Assembly: GCF_016863615.1 (NCBI RefSeq)
Contig: NZ_BOPF01000022.1
Coordinates: 124,001-188,000 of the forward strand
Source of the DNA: Virgisporangium aliadipatigenens
GTDB lineage: Bacteria > Actinomycetota > Actinomycetes > Mycobacteriales > Micromonosporaceae
Direction: 5' to 3'
DNA: 64,000 nt
A model generated the notes under the pieces. It had not been told where the DNA came from. It did no database searches and saw only the letters and a program-made list of their open reading frames with translations. The number at the start of each line of letters is the position of its first letter. Position 1 is the first letter of the stretch. Positions 16,043-25,475 of this stretch are shown here, in pieces. The translations under genes and the position numbers were made by a program.

Positions 16043-19000
16043 TCACCCCGACGGCTCCTCCCCGCCGCGGACCAGATCCCGGCCGTCCCGCTTCGCCCGG
16101 TACAGCGCGGCGTCGGCGGAGGCGATCAGCTCGTCGACACCCGCGCCCGTCGACGCGACGGCAGCGGCGACTCCGACGCTGACGGTGACGATCCCCGCCG
16201 TGCCGGCGGCGTGCGGCGCCGCCAGGTTCCGGACGGCGGCCCGGGCGCGCTCGCCGACCTTCAGCATCGTCGAGCCGCCGGTCTCCGGCACGATGATGGC
16301 GAACTCCTCCCCGCCGTAGCGGCACACCAGGTCGGTGGCGTCACGGGCGCTGCTCTGCAACGCCGACGCGACCTGCCGCAGGCACTCGTCACCGGCGAGG
16401 TGCCCGTAATGATCGTTGTAGCCCTTGAAGTGATCGACGTCGATCATCGCGATACCGAGCGGTCGCGCGGTACGGACCGTACGTCTCCACTCCGCGTGGA
16501 GCACCTCGTTGAAACGGCGCCGGTTCGCCAGCTTCGTCAGCGGATCGGTGATGCTCAAGGTCTCCAACTGCCGGTTGGCCTCCTCGAGCGACGCGGTACG
16601 CTCCGCGACCCGTTCCTCCAGCGAGCCGTACAGCAGGGCGTTGCGCAACGACACCGCCAGTTGACCGGCGATGAGCATGACCGCGTCCAGCCGTTCGACG
16701 GTGAACGCCCCGCTGCTCAGATCGTTGGCGAGGATCAGGACGGCCTGGACCGACCCCTGGTGGAGGATCGGAACCGCGAGGAGCGAGCACCGGTCGCGGC
16801 CGACGAGGTACGCGTCGCGGGCGAACCGGTCGTCGCGGGTCGCGTCCTCCACCACCACCGGCTCACCCACGCGTGTCGCGTATCTGAACGCGGTGATCGG
16901 CAGCAGGCCGGCGGCACCGGCCTCCTCGACCGGAACGGCCGCCCGCCCGCTGTCGTCCGTGCGCGGCAGGAACCACTCGTCCGTGTCGTCGTTGTGCAGC
17001 ACGACCACCACGTCGGTGGCGCCGGTGAGGGCGGTCAGCTGTTGGACCACCTCGGTGCGCAGCCGGTCGAGGTCGGTCTCGGAACTCAGCGCCTGGGAGG
17101 CGCGCAGGATCGCCAGCATGTCGACCGTCTCCGCGCGGACGGTACCGCTGCGCCGATGACCGCTCGACGACTCCACCGGATCGACGAACGGTTCGGCTCC
17201 CAGGTGCGGATGGGCACGTTCCAATTGCTGAACCTTGGCGGTTGCGCCCCACGCCCGGTAGTGCCGCCGCGCCTCGGCCAGCAGCCGGCGTCCGGCCCGC
17301 TCCAGTCCGTGCGCCAGCTGGAATTCGCCGGCACGTTCGACGGCCAGGGCCAGATGCCAGGGACGCTTGCGCCGTTCGATCTCGCGGACGGCCGTGTCGA
17401 ACGCGTGCGCGGCCGCGCGGAAGTCGTCCACCGCCCAGGCACGTTCGGCGTCGACCAGCCACAGCAGGTGCCGGAAGTTGTCGGGGGCGTCCACGGCACG
17501 CTGCGCGAGCCAGTCCCGGGACTCGTCGAACTCCGCGAGCAGGGCCGTCCGCTCGGGCGGTGGCGCCTGCCGGATCTCCTCGGCCAGCGCGAGGGCCCGC
17601 AGCAGGCGCGCCAGCGCGACCGGATAGCCGGGAACGAACCGCAGCATCGGCATCGCCTGCGCCGTGTGCGCGCTCAGCGCCGACTGGTCGCCCAACAGGG
17701 CCGCCGCGAGGGCGCGGTAGATCCGGTAGGTCCCGGCCGCGAGCGGGTTCGCCGCCACGGCGGCGAGGTGCAGGTTCTCGTCGAACGGCGCGTCGCCGAA
17801 GGCATCCGTGGCCGTGCTCTCGCCGCACAGCGCGCCGATCAGTCGGCGGTGCGCGAGCACGTACTGCCGCACATGTTCGCTGCCGATGCGCACCGCGAAC
17901 ATCGCGGAAGATCGGATCTCGGCGGCGTAGGCACCGAGCGACTCGGCGCATTCGAGCACCGCGGGTAGGGAGGTGTGGCAGGTGTGGCTCGCCAGCTGCA
18001 GTTCGCCGCCCCGGACCAGCCCCTCGTGGGCGGAGCGCGCCTGGTCGATGCAGCGTTCGATCGGTTCGTTCCAGGTCATGTGGATGAGGGTGTGCCGGTG
18101 GCGCAGGATCGATGTCTCGGGTTCGTATCCTCTGGCCTCGCCGACCGCCAACATGTGACGCCCCACCATGTGCCCGAGCCGGTAGTCGCCGCGGACCTGC
18201 ACGGCCACCGCGCCGATGCCGCTCAGGTTGGCCACCAGCCCGGCGGAAGGGCCGTACTCGGCCCAGATCCGCTGGCTCTCCGACACTGTCCACGCGACGG
18301 TCTGCCGGTCGCCGAGGAAGAACGCCGTCGGCATCAACCGGTTGAAGAGCCTGACGACGGCCAGTATCCGAAGGTTGTCGATCTCCGGCCGCTGGATGTC
18401 CTCGGCCAGGTCCAGGTGCGCGGCCCAGCGGGCCAGTTCGTCGAGGCGGGCGGGAATCTCGGCGCCGAAGCTCTCGTCCGGCGCGGTGAACCCGAGCCGG
18501 CGAAGCAGTTCCAGGCTCAGGTCCGCTGCCTCGCGGTGCCGGCCGCGTTGGCTCAAGCTGCTGACCTGAACGCACGCCGCCGGCGCCAACCGGACCGCGT
18601 CGGGGCAACGGCGTTCGACCGAGGTGTAGGTCACGTCGGCCTCGTCGAGGCGACCGAGGCTGTAGAGACCGGCATGCCGTTCGATCTCCAGTTCCACGGT
18701 CTCCGGGTCGTCGCCGTGACCCAGCCCGTCGCGGATCGCGATCGCCGCGGCCAGGAAGCGCTCCGCGGCACCGTGGTTACTCGTCCGCGTCGCGTTCATG
18801 GCGGCGACCCGGAACAGGTCGGCGGCGCGGCGGCGCTCCTCGGCCGCGGTTACCCCCTCCATGGCCGGCAGGTACTGCACAGCCGCTTCCACGCTGTACT
18901 CGGTCGACGCCAGCCGGCGCGCCATGGCCAACCGCAGCGCCAGCCGATCCGGGGTGTCGAGCATGTCGTGGACGGCCTGCTGCACCCGGTCGTGCCGGAA

Positions 19001-20980
19001 CCGCACCGCGTCCCGTCCCCCGTCGCCGTCGCGCCCGGCGTCCCGGTCCATCACGAGCAGCCCGTCCTCCAGCGGCGGAGCGAGCCGTTCGCGCAGCACC
19101 GCATCCGACACGCCCGCGGCGACGGCGAGCAGGCCGACCCGCACCTCGCCGCCGATGCACGCCATCGTCTGCAGCGACGCGCGCGACGCCGCCGGCAGCC
19201 GCGCAATGCGGTCCCGGAGCAGGTCGACGACGTCGCCGCGACCGACATAGTGCCGGATCGACTCGCTGTCCCAGGACCAGCCCGCCTCGCCCAGCACCAG
19301 CACGCCGTCGCGGCGTAGCGCATTGATCATCTCTACCGTGTCGTACGGGTTGCCGCCGGTCCACTCCGTTACGCGGGCGGCCAGGTCGAGCGCCCGGTCG
19401 AGCGGCAGCCGAAGCATCTCGGCCAGCAGGTGGCCCAGTTCGGCCGAGGGCAGGTTCTCCAGGTGCAGCAGCGGGGGCGCGACGCCGAGCCGGTCCCAGC
19501 GCGACAGCATGGCCGACAGCGGATGCGTGAGGTCCACCTCCTTCGCCCGGTACGCCCCCACCAAAAGCAGTCCGGACGGGCCGCCGCCCGTGAGCACCGC
19601 GTCGAGCAGGCCGAGCGCGGCCGGATCCGCCCACTGAAGGTCGTCTATGACCATGACCACCGGGTGGTCGGTCGACACGACGGCGTCGAGGATGTCCAGC
19701 ATGGCCTGCCGCAGCCGGACCTCCACGTCGGTGACGCCGATCGTCGGGGTCTCCGGCGTCAGGCGAAGTGCCCTCGCGAACTCCGGCAGGACGGCGGCGA
19801 CCAGATCGGCGTTCGTGCCGAGGACCCGGCTGATCCGTTCGCGCTGTGCCACCAGTCGCGTCTCCGCCTCGGCGAGCAGCAACCGGCCGAGCCCACGCAT
19901 GGCCTGCACGACGGCACCCCCGGCCGCCTCGGGCCGGTACTGGTCGAACTTGCCCGCGACGAACCAGCCGTGGCGCGCGGCCACGGTCGGCCGCAAGCCG
20001 TTGATCAATGCCGACTTGCCGACACCCGGCGCGCCGGCCACGAGTGCGACGCGGGTCCTGCCGGTGAGCGCATCCTCGAACAGATCGCGCAGCGCGTCGA
20101 TCTCCCGACCACGGCCGATCAGCCGCGACGGTGCGGCCAATCGCGGCGGGAAGTCCCGCTCCCCCAGCGCGAACCGGCCGGCCCGTGGGTCGAGCAGGCG
20201 GCGAAGGTCGTGGACGAGGCCGTCGGCGCTCTGGTAGCGACGGTCGGGCTCCTTCTCCAGCAGGCGCGCGACGATGTCCGACAGCGGCTGCGGAACGTTC
20301 CCGTCCAGTTCGGCCAGCGGCGTGGGCACACGCACGAGAATGTCGTGGACCATCTGGAGTTCGTCGCCGCGCTCGAACGGCGCGCGTGCCGCGACCAACT
20401 CGTACAGCACGGCTCCCAACGCGTACAGATCGGCGCGTTGATCCACCGGCATACCGGTGCGGCCGGTCTGCTCGGGGGCCAGGTAGGGCAGCGTGCCGAC
20501 GATGTCCCGGTGGTGCGTGAACTGCGGCCGTTCCTCGGCGAAGGTCGACGCGAGGTCGAAGTCGATGATCACCGGGCGGTGATCCCGCGCCACGAGCAGG
20601 ATGTTCGACGGGCTGAGGTCCTTGTGGACCACCCCGCGCCGGTGGATGGCCGCGACGATCGAGGCCAGTTCGACGGCGAGCCGCGCGACCTCCGGGATCG
20701 CCGGCGGCCGGGTGCACAGCGTCTCCGCGACCGGTAAACCGCCCTCATCCTCCAGCACCAGCATGCTGTGATGCGTGCGGGTGGCGAGCCGGGAGACACC
20801 GGCGACACCCGCCAATCGCCGCAGGATGTGCGCCTCGTGCAGCATCCGCGCCAGCGAACCCGGCCCGAGCGGCTGCTTGCAGATGACGCTTTCCCCGTCG
20901 GACAGCCGCACCCGACGCACTCTCGTGTCGCCGTCCTCGTAGATCAGCACGCCACCGTCGTCGTCCACCGTCAGCGCCAT
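16043..20980 (-). CDS. Ser/Thr kinase-ATPase-TPR-GAF-GGDEF hybrid
   Basis: About 1645 residues from ATG at 20980; an in-frame ATG at 21109 would add 43 residues and neither has a strong ribosome site. Domain order: an Hanks-type Ser/Thr kinase (about 15-290; VVHKDLSPSNILL catalytic loop near 117, DFD in place of DFG, and a substituted glycine loop); an AAA-type ATPase (P-loop GAPGVGKSALING near 315, Walker B VVMVIDDLQWADP); a long helical TPR-like region (about 650-1280); a GAF domain (about 1307-1446); and a diguanylate cyclase domain with YGGEEFAIIVPE near 1554. The GGEEF active site is intact, but the usual upstream inhibitory RxxD is DATD. The front half matches large PknB/AAA signalling proteins; ending in a cyclase links protein kinase and c-di-GMP signalling. 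The target is unknown. Confidence 0.9.
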   Translation of the reverse strand: MALTVDDDGGVLIYEDGDTRVRRVRLSDGESVICKQPLGPGSLARMLHEAHILRRLAGVAGVSRLATRTHHSMLVLEDEGGLPVAETLCTRPPAIPEVARLAVELASIVAAIHRRGVVHKDLSPSNILLVARDHRPVIIDFDLASTFAEERPQFTHHRDIVGTLPYLAPEQTGRTGMPVDQRADLYALGAVLYELVAARAPFERGDELQMVHDILVRVPTPLAELDGNVPQPLSDIVARLLEKEPDRRYQSADGLVHDLRRLLDPRAGRFALGERDFPPRLAAPSRLIGRGREIDALRDLFEDALTGRTRVALVAGAPGVGKSALINGLRPTVAARHGWFVAGKFDQYRPEAAGGAVVQAMRGLGRLLLAEAETRLVAQRERISRVLGTNADLVAAVLPEFARALRLTPETPTIGVTDVEVRLRQAMLDILDAVVSTDHPVVMVIDDLQWADPAALGLLDAVLTGGGPSGLLLVGAYRAKEVDLTHPLSAMLSRWDRLGVAPPLLHLENLPSAELGHLLAEMLRLPLDRALDLAARVTEWTGGNPYDTVEMINALRRDGVLVLGEAGWSWDSESIRHYVGRGDVVDLLRDRIARLPAASRASLQTMACIGGEVRVGLLAVAAGVSDAVLRERLAPPLEDGLLVMDRDAGRDGDGGRDAVRFRHDRVQQAVHDMLDTPDRLALRLAMARRLASTEYSVEAAVQYLPAMEGVTAAEERRRAADLFRVAAMNATRTSNHGAAERFLAAAIAIRDGLGHGDDPETVELEIERHAGLYSLGRLDEADVTYTSVERRCPDAVRLAPAACVQVSSLSQRGRHREAADLSLELLRRLGFTAPDESFGAEIPARLDELARWAAHLDLAEDIQRPEIDNLRILAVVRLFNRLMPTAFFLGDRQTVAWTVSESQRIWAEYGPSAGLVANLSGIGAVAVQVRGDYRLGHMVGRHMLAVGEARGYEPETSILRHRHTLIHMTWNEPIERCIDQARSAHEGLVRGGELQLASHTCHTSLPAVLECAESLGAYAAEIRSSAMFAVRIGSEHVRQYVLAHRRLIGALCGESTATDAFGDAPFDENLHLAAVAANPLAAGTYRIYRALAAALLGDQSALSAHTAQAMPMLRFVPGYPVALARLLRALALAEEIRQAPPPERTALLAEFDESRDWLAQRAVDAPDNFRHLLWLVDAERAWAVDDFRAAAHAFDTAVREIERRKRPWHLALAVERAGEFQLAHGLERAGRRLLAEARRHYRAWGATAKVQQLERAHPHLGAEPFVDPVESSSGHRRSGTVRAETVDMLAILRASQALSSETDLDRLRTEVVQQLTALTGATDVVVVLHNDDTDEWFLPRTDDSGRAAVPVEEAGAAGLLPITAFRYATRVGEPVVVEDATRDDRFARDAYLVGRDRCSLLAVPILHQGSVQAVLILANDLSSGAFTVERLDAVMLIAGQLAVSLRNALLYGSLEERVAERTASLEEANRQLETLSITDPLTKLANRRRFNEVLHAEWRRTVRTARPLGIAMIDVDHFKGYNDHYGHLAGDECLRQVASALQSSARDATDLVCRYGGEEFAIIVPETGGSTMLKVGERARAAVRNLAAPHAAGTAGIVTVSVGVAAAVASTGAGVDELIASADAALYRAKRDGRDLVRGGEEPSG

Positions 20981-21161
20981 CCGAACGTCGCCGTCTCGTT
21001 CCGGACCCCTCGGTCCCGTGAACGCCGTCGAGGCGCTCGGGCCGTGTCCCGGTCGACCCCATGATGGTCGAGTGTGCCCGTCGGGGGGACGGTTGCACCC
21101 GGTCCGCAACCAAGAGGCCCCACGCAGGAGATGCGCGGAACATCGTCGTTACGCTGCGCGC

Positions 21162-21824
21162 GTGAACGAGGATGCGTGGCGTGGGATTCGTGATCGCGTA
21201 CTCCGCCTGGCCGGTGCTGCGAGCGAGGATCAGGTGTTCGCGAGCGGTGCTCACGGCTTCGCCTTGGAGTCTCCCATGACAGAGGACGAGATCGCGGGCG
21301 TGGAGAGCGCCCTGCAGGTTCGGTTACCGGAGGAGTACCGCAGCTTCCTGCGGCAGGTGGGTGCGGGTGGCGCGGGCCCGGCCTATGGGGTGTTCCCGCT
21401 GCGTCAGGTGCCTGAAGGCTGGGAGTGGGCGGCTGATGAGACCCACCGTACCGATCCGGACCGGCTACGCGAACCGTTCACGCCGCATCATGTCAACGGC
21501 AGGCTCATCGATCCTCTTGAACTTCGCATGCCTTATCAGTACGACTTCGAGTACCGCGACGACTATGAGGCGCAGCGCCGGCGATGGCACGAGACGCTCT
21601 GGCATCCCGACCGCACCGCGGGCGCTGTCTGCTTGTGCGACGAGGGCTGTCTGCGCCGCTACTGGTTGGTGGTCACCGGTGACGAGCGCGGCATGATCTG
21701 GCGGGACCACCGGGTCGACGGTGTGGACCTGGCGCCGCTGTTCGACCCGTACGGCAAGCGGCTCACGTTCGGCCGCTGGTATCTGAACTGGCTCGTTGAC
21801 GCGGAAACACAAGCGCAGCGGTGA
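21162..21824 (+). CDS. SMI1/KNR4 (SUKH) family protein
   Basis: 220 residues from GTG at 21162 (NEDAWRGIRDRV); the frame is open upstream but that part is low-complexity. The SUKH-fold signature is at about 45-85: MTEDEIAGVESALQVRLPEE then YRSFLRQVGAGGAGPAYGVFPL. The C-terminal part contains a CxCDEGC-type segment (VCLCDEGCLRRYWLVVTG). SUKH proteins are often immunity proteins for polymorphic toxins but also occur as general scaffolds. No toxin gene is adjacent; the nearest RHS-type gene is about 19 kb away. It is convergent with the MMPL gene, with 8 bases between the stops. Confidence 0.78.
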   Translation: MNEDAWRGIRDRVLRLAGAASEDQVFASGAHGFALESPMTEDEIAGVESALQVRLPEEYRSFLRQVGAGGAGPAYGVFPLRQVPEGWEWAADETHRTDPDRLREPFTPHHVNGRLIDPLELRMPYQYDFEYRDDYEAQRRRWHETLWHPDRTAGAVCLCDEGCLRRYWLVVTGDERGMIWRDHRVDGVDLAPLFDPYGKRLTFGRWYLNWLVDAETQAQR

Positions 21825-21832
21825 TCCGGCGG

Positions 21833-24022
21833 TCAGTCGCGCGAGTCGGCGAGGACGGTGGGCATGGTGGGCGTCGGTGCCGGCAGGATCGTCTCCCGCA
21901 GCCCGATCCGTGCGTGCAGCCACGCGAGCGGGCGGGGCGCCCACCAGTTCCGCCGGCCGAGCAGCACCATCGTTGCCGGCACGAGGAGGCAACGCACCAC
22001 CGTCGCGTCGATCAGCACGGCGACGGCCAGGCCCAGGCCGACCTGTTCGATCTCGCCCATCTCCGCGGTGGCGAAACAGCTGAACACGACGAGCATCAGC
22101 AGCGCCGCGGAGGTGATGATGCGTCCGGTGTGCTGCAGTCCCAGCCGGACGGCGGTGTGGCTGTCATGCCCGGCGTCGACGTATTCCTTGACCCTGCTGA
22201 GCAGGAACAGTTCGTAGTCCATCGACAGGCCGAAGGCGAACGCGAACACGACGATTACGATGAACGGCGACAGTCCGCCGACGGTGAGTGTGTGCAGCAC
22301 ATTTGCGCCGTGCCCGCGTTCGAAGACGAGCACCAGGACTCCGAGGGTTGCCCCGAGCGAGACCACGTTGGCCAGTACCGCTTTGACCGGCACCACCACC
22401 GATCCGGTCATGAGGAAGATGAGGACCAGCATCGCGAAGAGGGTCACGCCCAGCGCGGCGGGCAGCCCGGCGCGCATGGTGTCCAGAACGTCGACCAGGA
22501 CGGCCGCGTCGCCGCCGATCCAGGAGGGCCCGTTCGGCGGCCGGTCGGTCCGGATCCGGTCGACGAGGGCGCGGGCGGCCGCATCCTGCGCCGTGCCGCG
22601 CAGTGCCAGTTCCACGACGGCGACGTTGTCCACCGGGCGGGCCGGGCGGACCTCGGCCACCGCCGGGTCGCCGCGCCAGCGCGCGGCCCACTCGGTCAGT
22701 TCCGCCGGGTCGATGTCGGCCACCACGATCACCGTCGGCGTGGAGTGGGCGGCGAACCGGTTCGACTCCGCCCGCGCCACCTGGACCGGTTCGAGCCGGG
22801 ACGGCAGTACTTCCAGGTCGGGCAGCACCGGCGTGGCCGACAGCAACGGCAGCCCGGCGGCGAGCAGTCCGGCGACCGTCAGCAGCGCCACCGGCGCGGC
22901 GAAGCGCTGCACGATCCTGGCGAGGCCGGCGAAAAACCCGCCGTCTCCCTCGGAGCGCAGCGAGTGCTGCGGCCGGCGCTGTTTCGCCGGGCGGATCCGC
23001 GAACGGGCCAGGCCCAGCAGCGCGGCGGTGAGGGTGAGCGCCACCAGCATGGCGACCAGCGCGATCGACACGCCGGCGGCGCCCATCGCGTTCAGTTCCG
23101 AAAGGTCGAACAGCAGCAGCCCGGACAGGGCCACGGCCACCGTGAGCGCGCTGAACACGATCGTGCGTCCAGCGGTCGCCCAGGCCCGACCGAGCGCCAC
23201 CTCCGGCGTGAAGCCGTGACCGAGTTCCTCCCGGTAACGCGCGACCAGCAGCAGACCGTAATCGATGGACAGCCCGAGTCCCAGCAGCGTCACGACCGTG
23301 ACCGTGTTGCTGTCCAGGTCGGTCACGTAGGAGAAAGCGAGCAGGACCGGCATCGCGGCGAGCACCGAGGCGATCGCGGCGAGCACCGGCAGTCCGGCGG
23401 CTATCAGCCCGCCGAAGACGAAGACCAGCACCAGGAGCGTCAGCGGCAGGGACAGCAGTTCCGAGCGTTGGAGATCCTGCTCGGACAGGTCTCCGGCCTG
23501 CTCGTCACGGAGGTCGCTGCCACCGAGGCGGACCACCGCGTCCGGCTGGCCGGTCGCGCGCAGTTCACCGGCCAGGGCGCGCAGCCGGCTGCCCGCCGCG
23601 CTCATCGCGGCTTCCTCGGTGTCGTCGCTGCCCGGCGCGAGGCGCACGGTGACCAGCAGGGCCCGGCCGTCGTCGGCGATCAGGTTGCCCCGTTCCGGCG
23701 TCGTGTAGGGGAAGTCGACGCCGCGCACGTCGGGTCGGGCCGCAAGCTCCGCGGCGGCGGCCGTAACCTGCCGGCGGACGGCCTCGTCCCTCGGGTCCAC
23801 CCCGTCGACGAGCGCGGTCAACTCGCCCTCGTCGACCACGCCGAGCTGCCGGTACGCCTCGATCGACTCGAATCCGGCCGCGTCGTTCTCCGCCACCAGC
23901 CGGTCGAAGACCGGACCGGCCGCGAACCCGCCGCCGACGAGCACTCCGAGCGACAGCATCGCGACGATGAACCGGTGGCGGAAACACCACCGGCCCACCG
24001 TTGCGATCAGGCCTTCGGGCAT
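21833..24022 (-). CDS. MMPL-family lipid transporter
   Basis: 729 residues. ATG at 24022 follows GGGAGGG with good spacing. The protein has two repeats, each one membrane helix, an extracytoplasmic domain of 150-200 residues and a block of five more helices, giving about 12 helices as in RND/MMPL transporters. Typical motifs are the helix-4 segment GLGLSIDYGLLLVARYREEL in the first half and FGLSMDYELFLLSRVKEY in the second, with the conserved Asp-Tyr pairs of the proton relay. It is the last gene of the biosynthetic operon, 14 bases after the thioesterase gene. MMPL proteins in mycobacteria export polyketide lipids, so export of this pathway's lipid product is the likely role. Confidence 0.92.
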   Translation of the reverse strand: MPEGLIATVGRWCFRHRFIVAMLSLGVLVGGGFAAGPVFDRLVAENDAAGFESIEAYRQLGVVDEGELTALVDGVDPRDEAVRRQVTAAAAELAARPDVRGVDFPYTTPERGNLIADDGRALLVTVRLAPGSDDTEEAAMSAAGSRLRALAGELRATGQPDAVVRLGGSDLRDEQAGDLSEQDLQRSELLSLPLTLLVLVFVFGGLIAAGLPVLAAIASVLAAMPVLLAFSYVTDLDSNTVTVVTLLGLGLSIDYGLLLVARYREELGHGFTPEVALGRAWATAGRTIVFSALTVAVALSGLLLFDLSELNAMGAAGVSIALVAMLVALTLTAALLGLARSRIRPAKQRRPQHSLRSEGDGGFFAGLARIVQRFAAPVALLTVAGLLAAGLPLLSATPVLPDLEVLPSRLEPVQVARAESNRFAAHSTPTVIVVADIDPAELTEWAARWRGDPAVAEVRPARPVDNVAVVELALRGTAQDAAARALVDRIRTDRPPNGPSWIGGDAAVLVDVLDTMRAGLPAALGVTLFAMLVLIFLMTGSVVVPVKAVLANVVSLGATLGVLVLVFERGHGANVLHTLTVGGLSPFIVIVVFAFAFGLSMDYELFLLSRVKEYVDAGHDSHTAVRLGLQHTGRIITSAALLMLVVFSCFATAEMGEIEQVGLGLAVAVLIDATVVRCLLVPATMVLLGRRNWWAPRPLAWLHARIGLRETILPAPTPTMPTVLADSRD

Positions 24023-24036
24023 CGACCCTCCCGATG

Positions 24037-24798
24037 TCAACGCGTTACGGAACCGAGGCCGGCGGCCAGGTCGAGGCCGAGCATCGTCAGCATCGCCTCC
24101 CGGGCGTTCTGCGTGAAGAAATGTCCGCCGGGGAACGTCCGTTGCCGGAATTCGGCGGCGGTCTGCGACGACCACGCCGACAGTTCCGTGGCGTCGACCT
24201 TCGGGTCGTCGGCGCCGCCGTAGGCGCTCAACCGCACCGGCAACGGCGGCTCCGCGACGTACCGGTACGTCTCGTTCAGCTCCAGGTCGGCCCGCACCAG
24301 GGGAAGCGCGACGGCGAGCAGTTCGGGCGCGGCGCGCAGCGCGTCGGGAATGCCCCCGAGCGCGTGGAGCCGCTTCAGCAGGACGTCGTCGGGCAGGTCG
24401 TGCAGCGTCGGCCGCGGGTCGACCAGGTGCGGGGCGATCCGGCCGGAGACGACGAGGTGCGCCGGCGGCGGCGCGCCCTCCCGGCGCAGCGCCCGGGCCA
24501 GTTCGAACGCCACGATCGCGCCCATGCTGTGCCCGTACAGCGCGTACGGCCGGTCCAGGTACGGTTCGAGCACCGCGCGCACCCGCGGCACGAGAAGGTC
24601 GACCCGGCGAAACGGTTCCTCCCGGAAGCGGTCCTCCCTGCCCGGCAGCTGGACCGGGCACGACTCGATCCCGACGCGGGCCAGGGGCGCCGTCCACGGC
24701 CGGAAAAGGGCGGCACCGCCACCCGCGTGCGGGAAGCAGAACAGCGACAGCGGTGCCGCCCGGCTCGGCACCACCGGCAACCAACGTCCGGCGTTCAT
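24037..24798 (-). CDS. Type II thioesterase
   Basis: 253 residues, alpha/beta-hydrolase fold. The nucleophile elbow is GHSMG with Ser91; the oxyanion-side motif FPHAGGG is at 22-28; the catalytic His is His226 in FPGGHFF and the acidic residue is probably Asp197 or Asp198 in GGADDPKV. This is the stand-alone (type II) thioesterase family of PKS/NRPS clusters, which hydrolyses stalled or mis-primed acyl groups from carrier proteins. Because none of the three PKS proteins ends in a thioesterase domain, this enzyme may also release the final chain; that is inference. The ATG overlaps the upstream stop as ATGA. Confidence 0.93.
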   Translation of the reverse strand: MNAGRWLPVVPSRAAPLSLFCFPHAGGGAALFRPWTAPLARVGIESCPVQLPGREDRFREEPFRRVDLLVPRVRAVLEPYLDRPYALYGHSMGAIVAFELARALRREGAPPPAHLVVSGRIAPHLVDPRPTLHDLPDDVLLKRLHALGGIPDALRAAPELLAVALPLVRADLELNETYRYVAEPPLPVRLSAYGGADDPKVDATELSAWSSQTAAEFRQRTFPGGHFFTQNAREAMLTMLGLDLAAGLGSVTR

Positions 24799-25475
24799 CC
24801 GGCGACCCCCGTGGCGGTGGGCACGGCGCGGGCGCCGACCTCTTCCCCGACGATTTCGCGCAGTCGGCGCACCATCACCACGATCGAGCCGGCGAGCAGC
24901 GGCAGCACCACCGGCGCGTCCACCGCGACCCGCACCGCCAGGAACCCGTCGGTGTGCCAGAGCGCCAGGGCCCAGAGGCAGACAACGGCGCGCGCGGTGA
25001 AGTAGGTGCCCCACACCACGGTCAGCCACAGGGTGAGCCGCCGGACGCGAGGCAGTTCGTAGACCGCGTCGGGGAGCACCACCATCTCGCTGGCGAGCAC
25101 CCGACCCAACGGCCGCCGGGTCGCGCACGAGGCGTAGCAGCTCAATCCCTGGACCAGGTCCATCAGCACCGCCGGCAGGAAGAACAGGGCAGCGCTGTGG
25201 AACACGATCCCGATCACCACGCTCAGCGTCAGCTCGCCGAGCGAGATCCAGGCCAGCAGGCCCGGCCGGGACTTACGCCGTTCCCACAAAAAGAGGCCGA
25301 GGGACAGCGACGCCGCGGCGGCGATACCACCGACCAGGCCGCCCAGGGCGCGGCCGGCGAGGAACGCCATCGGCGGACCGAGACCGTTGAGCAGGATGCG
25401 CGGCACGCCGCCGACCAGCACTCGGCGGGCGTCCAGTCCGTCGAGCAGCTTGGCGGCGACCGCGAGGTCGGTCAC
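24795..25475 (-). CDS. VC0807-like integral membrane protein
   Basis: 226 residues, GTG start overlapping the FkbH-type gene's stop as GTGA. About five or six hydrophobic segments are seen, for example FLAGRALGGLVGGIAAAASL, ELTLSVVIGIVFHSAALFFL and VDAPVVLPLLAGSIVVMV. The pattern ILLNGLGPPMAFLAGR followed by LFLWERRKSRPGLL resembles VC0807/DUF3159-type membrane proteins of unknown function. Its place inside the chain of overlapping biosynthetic genes argues for a dedicated role in the pathway, such as product handling at the membrane or helping the MMPL exporter. No catalytic motif is seen. Confidence 0.75.
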   Translation of the reverse strand: MTDLAVAAKLLDGLDARRVLVGGVPRILLNGLGPPMAFLAGRALGGLVGGIAAAASLSLGLFLWERRKSRPGLLAWISLGELTLSVVIGIVFHSAALFFLPAVLMDLVQGLSCYASCATRRPLGRVLASEMVVLPDAVYELPRVRRLTLWLTVVWGTYFTARAVVCLWALALWHTDGFLAVRVAVDAPVVLPLLAGSIVVMVRRLREIVGEEVGARAVPTATGVAG

